Below are positions 16,839-25,169 of a stretch of DNA of 64,000 bases, piece after piece; the stretch's first letter is position 1, and each line of letters starts with the position of its first letter. A program made the position numbers and the translations under genes. Source of the DNA: Secundilactobacillus silagincola (lineage in GTDB: Bacteria > Bacillota > Bacilli > Lactobacillales > Lactobacillaceae); NCBI RefSeq assembly GCF_002583405.1, contig NZ_BCMJ01000001.1, forward strand, positions 289,438 to 353,437, in the 5' to 3' direction. The notes beneath the pieces were generated by a model. That model did no database searches, was not told where the DNA came from, and saw nothing but the letters and a program-made list of their open reading frames with translations.

Positions 16839-17561
16839 TTACGCCTGACCCGACTCACTTTCAGTATTTCGTAAATAATAACCAACCCCACGACGAGTAA
16901 CTAACCAGGTTGGGTGGCTGGGACTATCTTCAATCTTTTCACGTAGTCGACGCACAGTAACATCGACTGTCCGCACATCACCAAAATAATCGTAACCCCA
17001 TACCGTCTGAAGTAAGTGTTCACGAGTCATTACTTGGCCAATATGCTGTGCTAAGTAATGCAGTAACTCAAATTCACGGTGGGTTAACTCAATATTTTGA
17101 CCACGTTTTGTCACCGAATAAGCATCCGGATGAATTACCAGATCGCCAATTTCGATATCCTTATTTTCTTCCTCTTCAGGCTGAGCTGCGTTAACGGTAT
17201 TTTGCCGACGCAAATTCGCCTTAACTCTAGCAACCAGTTCACGGTTTGAAAATGGCTTAGTGACATAGTCATCCGCACCAAGTTCCAAGCCCAAAACCTT
17301 ATCTAATTCAGAGTCTTTGGCAGTTACCATAATGATTGGCATATCATGCTTCATCCGTACCTGACGGGCAACTTCCAGCCCATCGATCTTAGGTAACATT
17401 AAATCTAAAATAATCAAATCTGGGTTAACTTCTTCAACTTGTTTAAGTGCTTCTTCACCATCATGGGCGACGACCACTTCGTATCCTTCTTTAGTTAGGT
17501 TAAATTTTACAATATCAGTAATTGGTTTTTCATCATCGACAACGAGAATAACTTTTTTCAT
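16839..17561 (-). CDS. walR: Essential response regulator WalR (VicR/YycF)
   Basis: 240 aa. OmpR/PhoB-type regulator with receiver domain ([16 protein letters not shown], phospho-acceptor Asp53 in [39 protein letters not shown]) and a C-terminal winged helix ([46 protein letters not shown]). ATG 17561 is chosen: GAAGGAGG lies 10 bp upstream, and it yields the usual [11 protein letters not shown] start; an earlier ATG would add 12 residues across that site. First gene of the wal operon, with a TGATATAAT extended -10 at 17711-17719. WalR controls peptidoglycan hydrolase genes. Confidence 0.97.
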   Translation of the reverse strand: MKKVILVVDDEKPITDIVKFNLTKEGYEVVVAHDGEEALKQVEEVNPDLIILDLMLPKIDGLEVARQVRMKHDMPIIMVTAKDSELDKVLGLELGADDYVTKPFSNRELVARVKANLRRQNTVNAAQPEEEENKDIEIGDLVIHPDAYSVTKRGQNIELTHREFELLHYLAQHIGQVMTREHLLQTVWGYDYFGDVRTVDVTVRRLREKIEDSPSHPTWLVTRRGVGYYLRNTESESGQA

Positions 17562-17710
17562 CTGAACATGTCCTCCTTCAGATAACGATTCGTTCAAGTA
17601 TTATAGTTTTAGTTTTAGGTGCTTTTCGGTCATTCCTACACAGTAGCACGAGCCATGTAGGTGCATTCAAGTAGTGGCAGCCATATTTAAATCATGTCTG
17701 CACAAAGTTT

Positions 17711-17719
17711 ATTATATCA
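17711..17719 (-). promoter_or_regulatory. walR operon promoter, extended -10
   Basis: TGATATAAT on the - strand, a perfect -10 hexamer with a TGn extension. No good -35 is seen. The leader to walR would be about 145 nt. Confidence 0.55.
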
Positions 17720-17882
17720 CAGTATTTTACATTACGCGAAATGGTGAAAACTGGGATGTAGCAAGCATTTATCGCATAAATAGCAAAACATTTGTATGCT
17801 ACAATTAATTTTCTTGAAAATGAGATACCGTCACACTAAGAGTCATATTTCAGATATTCTATAACTTTTTTTCAAAAAATAG

Positions 17883-17911
17883 TTGCCAATCACTTTTTAA
17901 CATGATATATT
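17883..17911 (+). promoter_or_regulatory. tRNA-Lys promoter
   Basis: -35 TTGCCA (17883-17888), 17-bp spacer, -10 TATATT (17906-17911), about 50 bp upstream of the tRNA. Confidence 0.7.
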
Positions 17912-17963
17912 AGTAAACGTTGATTAAGACAGGTGCTTAATCGCAAGGGTAACAAAAAGATAT

Positions 17964-18036
17964 GGGCAGTTAGCTCAGCTGGCAGAGCAACGGACTCTTA
18001 ATCCGTGGGTCCAGGGTTCGATCCCCTGACTGCCCA
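17964..18036 (+). tRNA. tRNA-Lys (anticodon CTT)
   Basis: 73 nt that fold as a full cloverleaf: acceptor GGGCAGT/ACTGCCC with discriminator A, D-stem GCTC/GAGC, anticodon stem ACGGA/TCCGT with loop CTCTTAA (anticodon CTT), and T-stem CAGGG/CCCTG with TTCGATC loop. CCA is not encoded. It reads AAG codons. It lies between walR and the old yellow enzyme gene, a common place for integration, but no att-like repeat of its 3' end is seen nearby. Confidence 0.97.
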
Positions 18037-18055
18037 TCATATGCAACACACCACT

Positions 18056-18102
18056 AATCAGTTTCCACGCAGTGCTTGACACCGGGGATGCTGATTTTTT
18101 TG
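18056..18102 (+). terminator. tRNA-Lys terminator
   Basis: AATCAG (18056-18061) pairs with CTGATT (18091-18096), followed by a T-run; the stem is extended imperfectly inside. Confidence 0.5.
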
Positions 18103-18197
18103 TACTCTGAGATTTAATTTAAAAAGTCTAAACAACATTTAAAATGACATTCACTTAACACATATTAATAAAACAATAATTCGTCGGTCGAATGGAT

Positions 18198-18224
18198 GCA
18201 TCCGTTAATAGCGGATGCTTTTTT
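18198..18224 (+). terminator. Terminator hairpin with T6
   Basis: GCATCCG, 7-nt loop, CGGATGC, then TTTTTT. Read on the + strand. Confidence 0.75.
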
Positions 18225-18264
18225 ATACTTACCATAATCTATATTTCTTACCTGCAACAAATAC

Positions 18265-18307
18265 TAAACGGCGTGACTCCGGTAGAATACCGAAATCACG
18301 CCGTTTA
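18265..18307 (-). terminator. Long perfect hairpin, probable terminator of the old yellow enzyme gene
   Basis: TAAACGGCGTGA and its complement form a 12-bp stem enclosing CGGTAGAATACCG. It has only a short T-tract, so termination strength is uncertain. Confidence 0.55.
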
Positions 18308-18393
18308 ACAATGCGCATAAATTCTTAATACTTAGCTGTTCACTTCAGGAACCAACCCTCAGTTTTTTTAGTTCATATCTAACGCAAATTTTA

Positions 18394-19581
18394 TTATAAC
18401 TTTTCTTCCATGCCTTCCATTGGAGCTAAGCTGTTTTGATAATCTTGAGTAGCATCTGCATCAGTTGTAAAGTGCATAACTGACGTGAAATCAGTAGTGA
18501 GAAACGTTTGCAAACCGTATGGAATAGCCAGCTCGTCCATATCCATAGGGCTTATTTGAGTACGAATACTTGCTTCATCACCGGAAGCTACTTTTTGAAC
18601 CCATTGCGGTTCACGAAGTAGTTCGCGACCAATAGCAACCAAATCCGCACCATCTGCTAAGGCCGCTTCGGCATCAGCAGGTTGTTCGATTGAACCAATA
18701 CCGATCAAAGGTACAATTCCTTTAGTATGGGCAGCAAACTGTGACAACAAAGTTTGCTTATTGGTTTTATCATTGAGAGAAGTTCGTTGGTAACTTGCCA
18801 TCGATAAATGAATGTAATCTACCTGCTCTTTAATTTGATCCACAAAATAAAGTGAATCTTCCAATCTAATACCAGGTGTTTCGATTTCTTCAGGGGATAA
18901 CCGATAACCTAGTAGAAATTGTTTTGGGGCGTATTGCTTAATGACTGACTGGACATTGTGAATCACTGCCAGTGGTAGTCTTAAACGATTATCACGCGAG
19001 CCACCCCATTTGTCTGTTCGCTGATTGGAATTAGGAGAATAAAATTGTTGTAGTAAGTACGTGTTGGCTCCGTGCAATTCCACGCCATCAAAACCAGCTT
19101 GAATCGCCCGACGAGTAGCACTGCCGAAATCAAGAATAAGCTGGTCAATTTCTTCACTGGTCATTTCACGAGGAGTTTCTGAATCAGCTGGATAAGTGGC
19201 TGCAACAGCACTAGCACTAACTGGTTGATTTCCACGCAGAATTTTATGGTTAGTCTTACGACCAGCATTGAAAATTTGTAAAACGGCTTTCGTACCTTGT
19301 TGGTGAATTGCACTAGCCAGTCTTGTAAGACCAGGTAACATATCGTCACTGACTACAGAAAGTTCACCCTCGAAACCTTTCCCAAGCTTATCAACATTTG
19401 CAACACCAGTGATAACCATTCCGGGACCAGCTGCTCTGGCTTTATAGTAGTTGATCTCATCACCAGTAAGCATACCGTTATAAAAACTACTCATTGTGGT
19501 CATCGGTGACATAACAACATGATTCTTTAGTACAAGACCATTCTTAAACGTGAATGGTTTTAAAAATGAATAAGCTGACAT
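18394..19581 (-). CDS. NADH:flavin oxidoreductase, old yellow enzyme family
   Basis: 395 aa. An FMN-binding TIM barrel: KNHVVMSPMTTM near the N-terminus, 'KAVLQIFNAGRKTNHKI', the active-site HGANTYLLQQFYSPNSNQRTDKWGGS, the phosphate-binding 'IGIGSIEQPADAEAALADGADLVAIGRELL'. Members reduce C=C bonds of enals, quinones and nitro compounds with NAD(P)H. It is transcribed away from an HxlR-type regulator 130 bp upstream, with a palindrome between them, which fits electrophile- or quinone-induced expression. Physiological substrate unknown. Normal length and no missing motif. Confidence 0.88.
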   Translation of the reverse strand: MSAYSFLKPFTFKNGLVLKNHVVMSPMTTMSSFYNGMLTGDEINYYKARAAGPGMVITGVANVDKLGKGFEGELSVVSDDMLPGLTRLASAIHQQGTKAVLQIFNAGRKTNHKILRGNQPVSASAVAATYPADSETPREMTSEEIDQLILDFGSATRRAIQAGFDGVELHGANTYLLQQFYSPNSNQRTDKWGGSRDNRLRLPLAVIHNVQSVIKQYAPKQFLLGYRLSPEEIETPGIRLEDSLYFVDQIKEQVDYIHLSMASYQRTSLNDKTNKQTLLSQFAAHTKGIVPLIGIGSIEQPADAEAALADGADLVAIGRELLREPQWVQKVASGDEASIRTQISPMDMDELAIPYGLQTFLTTDFTSVMHFTTDADATQDYQNSLAPMEGMEEKL

Positions 19582-19611
19582 CTCGACATCTCCTATATAT
19601 ATTATAGTAGC

Positions 19612-19625
19612 TAGTATAGATACTA
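19612..19625. promoter_or_regulatory. Candidate HxlR operator
   Basis: TAGTAT-AG-ATACTA, a perfect repeat with 6-bp arms in the divergent gap. TACTA/TAGTA half-sites are typical of YodB/CatR-type HxlR regulators in Bacillus, so the neighbouring regulator is the obvious ligand (inference). Confidence 0.5.
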
Positions 19626-19711
19626 CAGATATTTCTACAAGTACGCACTTTAAAGTGCTATACTACCCAAAAAGTAACAATTGGTCATATCAAGGGTTAG
19701 GAGTAATCAAA

Positions 19712-20086
19712 ATGGGAAAAATATATCGAATCGGTGTGGAAGCAACTTTGGATGTGATTGGTGGTAAATGGAAACCTATTATTCTTTGTCATCTAGGAAA
19801 CGGTCCAATAAGGACGGGTGAATTAAGACGAAAGATGCCTAAGATTACTGCTAAGATGTTAACGCAGCAATTACGTGAACTTGAAGATGATAAAATTGTG
19901 CATCGCGAGGTATACCAGCAAGTACCCCCAAAGGTTGTCTATTCACTGACCACAGAAGGTAAAACATTACGAAAATTGCTGATTGATATGTCTGATTGGG
20001 GAGAACGTCGTGTTGCCAGAATGCAAGCAGATGGACAGCCTGTTAAGTTGTTATCCAGCGACCACACAGGATATTTAAATTTTTAA
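19712..20086 (+). CDS. HxlR-family transcriptional regulator
   Basis: 124 aa from ATG 19712, which has TTAGGAGT just upstream; an earlier ATG at 19655 lacks a site. Winged-helix signature 'TLDVIGGKWKPIILCHLGNGPIRTGELRRKMPKITAKMLTQQLRELEDDKIVHREVYQQVPPKVVYSLT' is diagnostic of HxlR/MarR-like regulators. It has one Cys (Cys26) in the first winged-helix helix rather than the N-terminal Cys of YodB, so redox sensing is possible but not shown. Divergent from the old yellow enzyme gene, its likely target. Confidence 0.9.
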   Translation: MGKIYRIGVEATLDVIGGKWKPIILCHLGNGPIRTGELRRKMPKITAKMLTQQLRELEDDKIVHREVYQQVPPKVVYSLTTEGKTLRKLLIDMSDWGERRVARMQADGQPVKLLSSDHTGYLNF

Positions 20087-20121
20087 TATTCAGCATTCCT
20101 AGAGCTTTTCAAACTGATTAA

Positions 20122-20157
20122 AAAGCCTATTCCGAAAAATTCGTCGGAATAGGCTTT
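20122..20157. terminator. Bidirectional terminator
   Basis: A 14-bp perfect stem (AAAGCCTATTCCGA with complement at 20144-20157) between convergent hxlR-like and GNAT genes. Confidence 0.85.
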
Positions 20158-20208
20158 ATTCACGTTAAATTCTGGAATCTACCAAGTTTTGCAACAGCTT
20201 GTTTGTAT

Positions 20209-20706
20209 TTACTTAAATCGTCGCCCCAAAATATCCAAACTGCGCAGCTCACCATCCATGTCAGCAACGTCAGGCAAATGTCCCCAAGTCTCAAACCCAT
20301 TCTTCTTAAATAAGCCGATACTTGGAAGATTATGGTGAAAAATAAACGCCACTAGTGTATCGATATCTAAATCCTTTAACTGAGAGAAGACGTAATTTAA
20401 CGCCTTTTGCCCCAGTCCATGATGACGGTAATTCTCATCAATATAAATACTAATTTCAGTTGTATGGATGTAAGCTGGACGGCCATAAAATGACTCTAGG
20501 CTCACCCATCCTGCAATGGTATCTCCGTCTTTCATGACCCAAATTGGCCGTGAATGCGGGTCAAATTCGTCGAACCACGCCTGCTTAGAAGCCACAGAAA
20601 CTGGCTGCAGATCCGCAGTAGCTAAACGACTGGGAATAATTTGATTATAAATGTCAGTGATAGTTGGTAAATCTGATTTAGTAGCGTATTTAAAGGTAAT
20701 ACTCAT
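20209..20706 (-). CDS. GNAT N-acetyltransferase, phosphinothricin-acetyltransferase-like
   Basis: 165 aa. 'DLPTITDIYNQIIPSRLATADLQPVSVASKQAWFDEF' followed by 'WVSLESFYGRPAYIHTTEISIYIDENYRHHGLGQKAL' and 'VAFIFHHNLPSIGLFKKNGFETWGHLP' is the pattern of the PAT/bar/YwnH group, which acetylate phosphinothricin, methionine sulfoximine or related amino acids with acetyl-CoA. The acetyl-CoA loop is RHHGLG. The true substrate is not known; resistance to a natural glutamine-synthetase inhibitor or simple amino-acid acetylation are both possible. It is 63 bp downstream of an MDR oxidoreductase on the same strand and may be co-transcribed with it. Confidence 0.85.
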   Translation of the reverse strand: MSITFKYATKSDLPTITDIYNQIIPSRLATADLQPVSVASKQAWFDEFDPHSRPIWVMKDGDTIAGWVSLESFYGRPAYIHTTEISIYIDENYRHHGLGQKALNYVFSQLKDLDIDTLVAFIFHHNLPSIGLFKKNGFETWGHLPDVADMDGELRSLDILGRRFK

Positions 20707-20769
20707 AGGTTAGACTCGCTTTCAAAATAATTATGAATATCATACGCCTTTCTCACGTTCCATACCACT

Positions 20770-21729
20770 TCACATCACGGTGTTATTTAGCTTCGGGGGT
20801 TCAGCAATCGTGATAACGATTTTACCATGTGCATGGTGCGATTCACTGCGTAGGTGCGCTGCCCGCAGACCTTCTGTAGTTAGCGGGTACTCACTATCAA
20901 TCACCACTTTTACCTGACCTGCAGCCACTAGTTCAGCTACGGCTGCCAAATCCTGTCCGTTGGGATGTAGCCACCAATGTTTTGCTGACGGGTGACCACT
21001 TTGCTGGACAAAGGTTGGCTGACCAGCAATGCTAACGAGATGACCAGTTGGTTTTAGAATAGCGAGTCCATTTTCAATATCATCCGTAGTATCAAACACT
21101 GCATCATAATCATGTAGTATATCCGTGTATTTGGTCTGATGATAATCAATCACCTCATCGGCACCTAAAGACCGTAGTAAGTCATGATTCTCCGCACTGG
21201 CAGTGGTCGCAACATACGCCCCTTGCGCCTTAGCGATTTGAACGGCAAACAGGCCAACGCCGCCAGCACCGCCTTGAACTAAAATTTTATCATCTTTTCC
21301 TACCGCTAACTGCTTAACGATTACTTGATAAGCAACAGTGCCAGATAACGGAATGGCCGCACCTTCTTCAAAAGAAATATTGGCCGGTTTCAATGCCAGC
21401 TTATCTGCCTTAACCGCCACATACTCTGCGTAACTGCCACGAGTAGCATCCGAGGACGTATCTGGCCTTGCAATCACCGCATCACCCACTTTGAACTGCT
21501 GAACTGAGGTCCCCACAGTAGTAATCACACCGGACACATCCCAACCTAAAACAATGGGAAAGTTCCAACCAGCTCGTGACCGACCCATTCGTGTACGCCA
21601 ATCAATAGGATTCACGCTGGTCGCCACCATCTTAACTAATACTTCATCCGGATTAATGGTCGGCATTGGTAATTGCGCCTCGTGAAGCTCTTGCGCATCG
21701 CCATATCGATCAATTACGATTGCTTTCAT
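20770..21729 (-). CDS. NADP-dependent quinone oxidoreductase-like MDR protein
   Basis: 319 aa. Zinc-independent medium-chain reductase: MKAIVIDRYGDAQELHEAQLP, an N-terminal GroES-like domain with 'VVATSVNPIDWRTRMG', the coenzyme motif 'ILVQGGAGGVGLFAVQIAKAQGA' and a C-terminal 'VIDSEYPLTTEGLRAAH..HAHGKIVI'. Zinc-ligand cysteines are absent. Such enzymes reduce quinones or enones with NADPH. It may form a two-gene unit with the GNAT below. With the old yellow enzyme 1.2 kb away it suggests a local cluster for handling electrophiles (inference). Confidence 0.87.
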   Translation of the reverse strand: MKAIVIDRYGDAQELHEAQLPMPTINPDEVLVKMVATSVNPIDWRTRMGRSRAGWNFPIVLGWDVSGVITTVGTSVQQFKVGDAVIARPDTSSDATRGSYAEYVAVKADKLALKPANISFEEGAAIPLSGTVAYQVIVKQLAVGKDDKILVQGGAGGVGLFAVQIAKAQGAYVATTASAENHDLLRSLGADEVIDYHQTKYTDILHDYDAVFDTTDDIENGLAILKPTGHLVSIAGQPTFVQQSGHPSAKHWWLHPNGQDLAAVAELVAAGQVKVVIDSEYPLTTEGLRAAHLRSESHHAHGKIVITIAEPPKLNNTVM

Positions 21730-21832
21730 CAGTTTCAGCCCTCTTTCCTAAAATCCTAGCATTTTAATTTTGCGGACAATATAAGCTGAATTGCACAGAA
21801 AGGCAAGTATTTGTAACCGAAATACTGACAAC

Positions 21833-21881
21833 AAAAAATGCTGATACTTCCCGTTTGATAGGGATGTTATCAGCATTTTTT
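21833..21881 (-). terminator. Terminator of the aminotransferase operon
   Basis: AAAAAATGCTGATA and its exact complement (21868-21881) form a 14-bp stem, giving T6 on either strand; it lies 117 bp after the aminotransferase stop. Confidence 0.8.
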
Positions 21882-21997
21882 AATATGTGTGATTGCTAAG
21901 GCTACAGTATGTGTTTCGCTTTTATTAGCGAGATTTTTAATTTTCCTACTATATATTATGTGTGATTAAATATGTGAGTGGTGCTATGTGTTGGTGA

Positions 21998-23194
21998 TTA
22001 AACTTCAACTTGTTTGCTAATGGTTTCTTTAATAGCTTTGCCTAACCGTTCAATACCAGTGACGATTTGATCATCTTGCATATTGGAGTAATTTAAGCGG
22101 AACGTGCCTGGAATAACCTTGTCGGCGTAGAACGGTTCACCAGGAACAAAGGCAACATCATGGTCAATGCAGGTATTGAATAACGTTTGGGTATCAACGC
22201 CCGGCACCTCAACCCAGATGAATAACCCACCTTCTGGCTGGCTATATTTAGCATCCTTTGGGAAATACTTCTTGATGGCATCCATCATGATGCCTTCACG
22301 TCGGCGATAAACATCCTTAATTTTGGCAATGTGCTCATCAATATTGTAATCCGACATGTATTTCGCAATGATGTGCTGAGTTAAATTATCCGAATGAACA
22401 TCAACCGTTTGCTTCATTAAAGTAAACTTCTTGACCAGGTTCTTTTCAGCGACGATCCAGCCGATCCGTAGCCCCGGTGCTAAGATTTTTGAGAAGGTGC
22501 TCATGTAAATGACTCGGTCATCATGAGCATATGTCTTGACTGGTGCAACGTCCTGACCGGCAAAACGAATAGCGCCATATGGATCATCTTCCAGAATCAT
22601 GACATTGTATTTCTCAGCAATTTCAATCATCTTTTGTCGGCGATCTGCAGGCATCGTGCGACCCGTTGGATTTTGAAAACTTGGGATGGTGTAGATAAAC
22701 TTCGTATTCGGATTATCTTGAATCGCCTGCTCTAAGGCGTCCATCTTCATCCCATCATTATCCATTGGTACGCCTACCATGTGAGCACCATAGCTACGGA
22801 ACACATCTAAGGCGCAAAGGTAAGTTGGCTGTTCCACGATGACCGTATCCCCCGGATTAACAAAGAGTTTAGTGGTTAAATCAATGGACTGCTGTGATCC
22901 CGTGGTAATCATAATGTTATCAATATCGCAAGCAATACCTGAACGATTCATTCGTTTGGCAATTTCCTCGCGTAATTTCGGATAACCAGCTGCAATACTA
23001 TATTGTAAGGCTTCACGACCAGATTCGTCATAAACCTCGTTGGTGACTTTCTTTAAGTCTTCAACGGGAAATAATTCTGGTGCTGGTAATCCGCCGGCAA
23101 ATGAGATGATTTTAGGATCGCCAGCCACCTTTAAAATATTACCAACTGGATCTTCATTACTTTCAGGTATGTTGTTTGCAAATTGATATTTCAT
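21998..23194 (-). CDS. PLP-dependent aminotransferase, class I/II (amino-acid transaminase)
   Basis: 398 aa. Fold-type I aminotransferase of the gamma subgroup (LysN/AraT/MocR-domain like): 'KIISFAGGLPAPELFP', 'LQYSIAAGYPKLREEIAKRM', 'TTGSQQSIDLTTKLF', 'YTIPSFQNPTGRTMP', 'LEDDPYGAIRFAG', the PLP lysine in STFSKILAPGLRIGW (Lys236), and 'FRLNYSNM'. It converts an amino acid to its 2-oxo acid. Its ATG overlaps the stop codon of the upstream reductase (TAATG), so translation is coupled. With that partner and a T-box leader it likely forms an amino-acid to 2-hydroxy-acid pathway. Substrate not certain; branched-chain or aromatic amino acids are likely. Confidence 0.88.
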   Translation of the reverse strand: MKYQFANNIPESNEDPVGNILKVAGDPKIISFAGGLPAPELFPVEDLKKVTNEVYDESGREALQYSIAAGYPKLREEIAKRMNRSGIACDIDNIMITTGSQQSIDLTTKLFVNPGDTVIVEQPTYLCALDVFRSYGAHMVGVPMDNDGMKMDALEQAIQDNPNTKFIYTIPSFQNPTGRTMPADRRQKMIEIAEKYNVMILEDDPYGAIRFAGQDVAPVKTYAHDDRVIYMSTFSKILAPGLRIGWIVAEKNLVKKFTLMKQTVDVHSDNLTQHIIAKYMSDYNIDEHIAKIKDVYRRREGIMMDAIKKYFPKDAKYSQPEGGLFIWVEVPGVDTQTLFNTCIDHDVAFVPGEPFYADKVIPGTFRLNYSNMQDDQIVTGIERLGKAIKETISKQVEV

Positions 23195-24198
23195 TATGCT
23201 TCCACCTCTGCTTGTTTAGTATCCGCAACGTTTTCAGTTGGTTTGTGGTACTTACGCATCATTTCTGCCATGTGTACTTCTTCAACAACGAATTCGTGAA
23301 CCCGGCAAACATAATCGTGTTCCCGACCAATCTTAGCAATGTAGCCATTGATGTAATCAACTTCAGTAGGACGGCCCTTGGAGAAGTCCTGATACATTGA
23401 TGGGTAGTGGTACTTGTAGGCTTGGCTAACTGGAATGATAGAATCGATTTCTTCTTGACGGGATTCAATCATGTGAATACCGGCACGTTCACAGGCGTCA
23501 AAGGCTTCGTTGAATAGCGTGGTTGCCATTCTAGTAACACCCTCGTATTCAATAAATTGTCCCATCTGCATTTCATACATGGTGCAAAGCGTGTTGGTAA
23601 CGGCGTTGAAAACAACCTTTGACATGCACATGCCCTTCCATTCGTCCACCATCACTGGCCCCATCTTAGCGGCTGTAAAGTCGTTGAAGATTGCTTGCAT
23701 GGTTTCATCAGCTGGCTTGTTGTTATAAGGCGCCATATGCATGACTTCGCTGTTAACAGGTCCCATGAAGTCAACGTTTGCTGGTCCATCAAGACGAGTA
23801 GCAATCATTGCGGTCCCACAGACGATGTGATCTTTTGGAAAGTACTTTTCAATTTTTTCGAAGTGGCCCATGCCGTTCATAGCTGAGAAGACGTATTGGT
23901 CATCATGGAAAATACCGGCTTTACTGTCGCGTTCAAGCTCTTCAGCTAATTGCATCTGCTTCTTAAAGATGATCCAAACATCTGGATGGCCGGTATATTC
24001 TTCAGGATAATACATGTTGATTGGAATGATCCGACGATTCTTATGGTCACGAGCAACTGAAACGCCGCCTTGTTCACGAACTTTTTCAACGTTTGGTTCC
24101 CATGTATCGATGAAGTCAACATCTACGCCAGCGTTTTCCTGAAGCATAACACCGTACCGATAACCCATTGCACCTGCACCAATAATTCCGTATTTCAT
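23194..24198 (-). CDS. Ketopantoate reductase-family 2-oxoacid reductase (PanE/hydroxyisocaproate dehydrogenase-like)
   Basis: 334 aa from ATG 24198, with GAAGGAG upstream; a GTG three codons earlier is discounted. The N-terminal Rossmann motif is YGIIGAGAMG and the catalytic region 'EWKGMCMSKVVFNAVTNTLCTMYEMQMGQ' holds the Lys and Asn of the PanE/ApbA family. In lactic acid bacteria PanE-like enzymes often act as D-2-hydroxyacid dehydrogenases that reduce 2-oxo acids made from Leu, Phe or Met rather than ketopantoate. The coupled aminotransferase and the T-box leader favour this amino-acid catabolic role here over pantothenate synthesis. C-terminal tail after residue 320 is low-complexity. 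Confidence 0.85.
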   Translation of the reverse strand: MKYGIIGAGAMGYRYGVMLQENAGVDVDFIDTWEPNVEKVREQGGVSVARDHKNRRIIPINMYYPEEYTGHPDVWIIFKKQMQLAEELERDSKAGIFHDDQYVFSAMNGMGHFEKIEKYFPKDHIVCGTAMIATRLDGPANVDFMGPVNSEVMHMAPYNNKPADETMQAIFNDFTAAKMGPVMVDEWKGMCMSKVVFNAVTNTLCTMYEMQMGQFIEYEGVTRMATTLFNEAFDACERAGIHMIESRQEEIDSIIPVSQAYKYHYPSMYQDFSKGRPTEVDYINGYIAKIGREHDYVCRVHEFVVEEVHMAEMMRKYHKPTENVADTKQAEVEA

Positions 24199-24248
24199 TA
24201 CAACCACTCCTTCTAAGTTTTTTTGATTTCATCAGCTATACGACAACT

Positions 24249-24528
24249 AAAAAACGCCCTTTGGTCAAAGACCAAAGGGCGTTTAGTAACGCGGTACCAC
24301 CTTAATTCAAATTACCGTTTGAAGTAATTCCTCACACGCACGGCAACTAATATCAGTTGCGATACGCTGCACGATAATGGGTGCCACCAGTTCGCCTCGA
24401 AAAGCGAACCCGTCGAACTCAATCTTTCAAATCATAGTCCTAATACCGTCTCACCAAACCGGTACTCTCTTCATAAGGCTATGACCCTAATCCATCGGGT
24501 CAAATCTTGTTGTCGTATTTGATTTGTT
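24249..24528 (-). promoter_or_regulatory. T-box leader with terminator, upstream of the reductase-aminotransferase operon
   Basis: The conserved T-box AATTAAGGTGGTACCGCG lies on the - strand at 24290-24307, followed by the terminator with a 14-bp stem AACGCCCTTTGGTC (24253-24283) and T6. Upstream, GAAGAGAGTACCG and GGTTTGGTGAGACGG are the AG-bulge and distal loop of stem I. Uncharged tRNA binding at the specifier would allow antitermination. The specifier codon is hard to place; alignment to the usual GAN-codon-...-TTGAG spacing suggests TTG (Leu, 24428-24430), with TTT (Phe) as an alternative. Confidence 0.9.
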
Positions 24529-24534
24529 GCAAGT

Positions 24535-24564
24535 AGTGTAGCCCCGAACATGAGAAAATGTCAA
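24535..24564 (-). promoter_or_regulatory. Promoter of the T-box operon
   Basis: -35 TTGACA (24559-24564), 18-bp spacer, -10 TACACT (24535-24540) on the - strand. Confidence 0.75.
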
Positions 24565-24617
24565 TCATTTTTAATAAATTAATTTTTTATTGCTTGCTTT
24601 AACCGCGTTTTAAACAC

Positions 24618-24626
24618 TGTTATAAT
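24618..24626 (+). promoter_or_regulatory. Promoter of the ElaA-like gene, extended -10
   Basis: TGTTATAAT: consensus -10 with TGn extension, about 108 bp upstream of the start codon. Confidence 0.55.
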
Positions 24627-24734
24627 AGCATTTATCGACTTCAAAATTATTTTTAAATTGTGGGTTAAAAATCCTTTTTATCGATTTCTCACTAAAATAA
24701 CAGAAGCACAACAATTAGTCAGGAGTGTCAATCT

Positions 24735-25169
24735 ATGTGGAAAACCAAGTCGTTTTCGGAATTATCAACAAAAGAACTATATGAAATCTATCACCTGCGG
24801 GTAGCAACCTTCGTGGTGGCTCAAAACCGCATTTATCAGGAAGTGGATGAAAATGACCTTAATGCGCTGCACGTCTTTTATCAAGATGACCGGATCATTG
24901 CTTATTCCAGAATCTACAAGGAAGATGATCACGTCACCTTTGGCCGAGTAGTCACAGATCCTGCCCACCGTGGTATGGGGTTAGGCGACCAGTTGATGAC
25001 GAACGTTTTGACCGCCATTCGGATGCACTTTGCCCACTTACCAATCGAAATTGAGGCTCAAGTACCCGTTAAAGGCTTCTATGAGAAATATGGATTTAAA
25101 ACAGTTGGCGAATCTTTTATCTTCAATTCAACGCCTCACATCAAGATGGTTCACGATCCATTAGGTTAG
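24735..25169 (+). CDS. GNAT N-acetyltransferase, ElaA family
   Basis: 144 aa. 'LYEIYHLRVATFVVAQNRIYQEVDENDLNALHVFY' followed by 'FGRVVTDPAHRGMGLGDQLMTNVL' (acetyl-CoA loop RGMGLG) and 'IEAQVPVKGFYEKYGFKTVGESFIFNSTPHIKMVH' is diagnostic of the ElaA group of GNAT proteins. Substrate unknown for the family. GGAG-type ribosome-binding site (CAGGAG) 10 bp before the ATG. Its last 4 bp overlap the end of the convergent marR-like gene, so no terminator separates them. Confidence 0.88.
   Translation: MWKTKSFSELSTKELYEIYHLRVATFVVAQNRIYQEVDENDLNALHVFYQDDRIIAYSRIYKEDDHVTFGRVVTDPAHRGMGLGDQLMTNVLTAIRMHFAHLPIEIEAQVPVKGFYEKYGFKTVGESFIFNSTPHIKMVHDPLG

Larger units (their letters stand above)
18103..18393. 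other. Non-coding gap after tRNA-Lys
   Basis: No open frame. It holds two strong hairpins listed separately (18198-18224 and 18265-18307). The first is a complete + strand terminator about 100 bp past the tRNA terminator with no gene between, so a small transcript or back-up termination is possible. Confidence 0.5.

Noticed and set aside
17900-18400. Integrated element at tRNA-Lys
   Set aside because: No integrase gene and no second copy of the tRNA 3' end was seen in the window.
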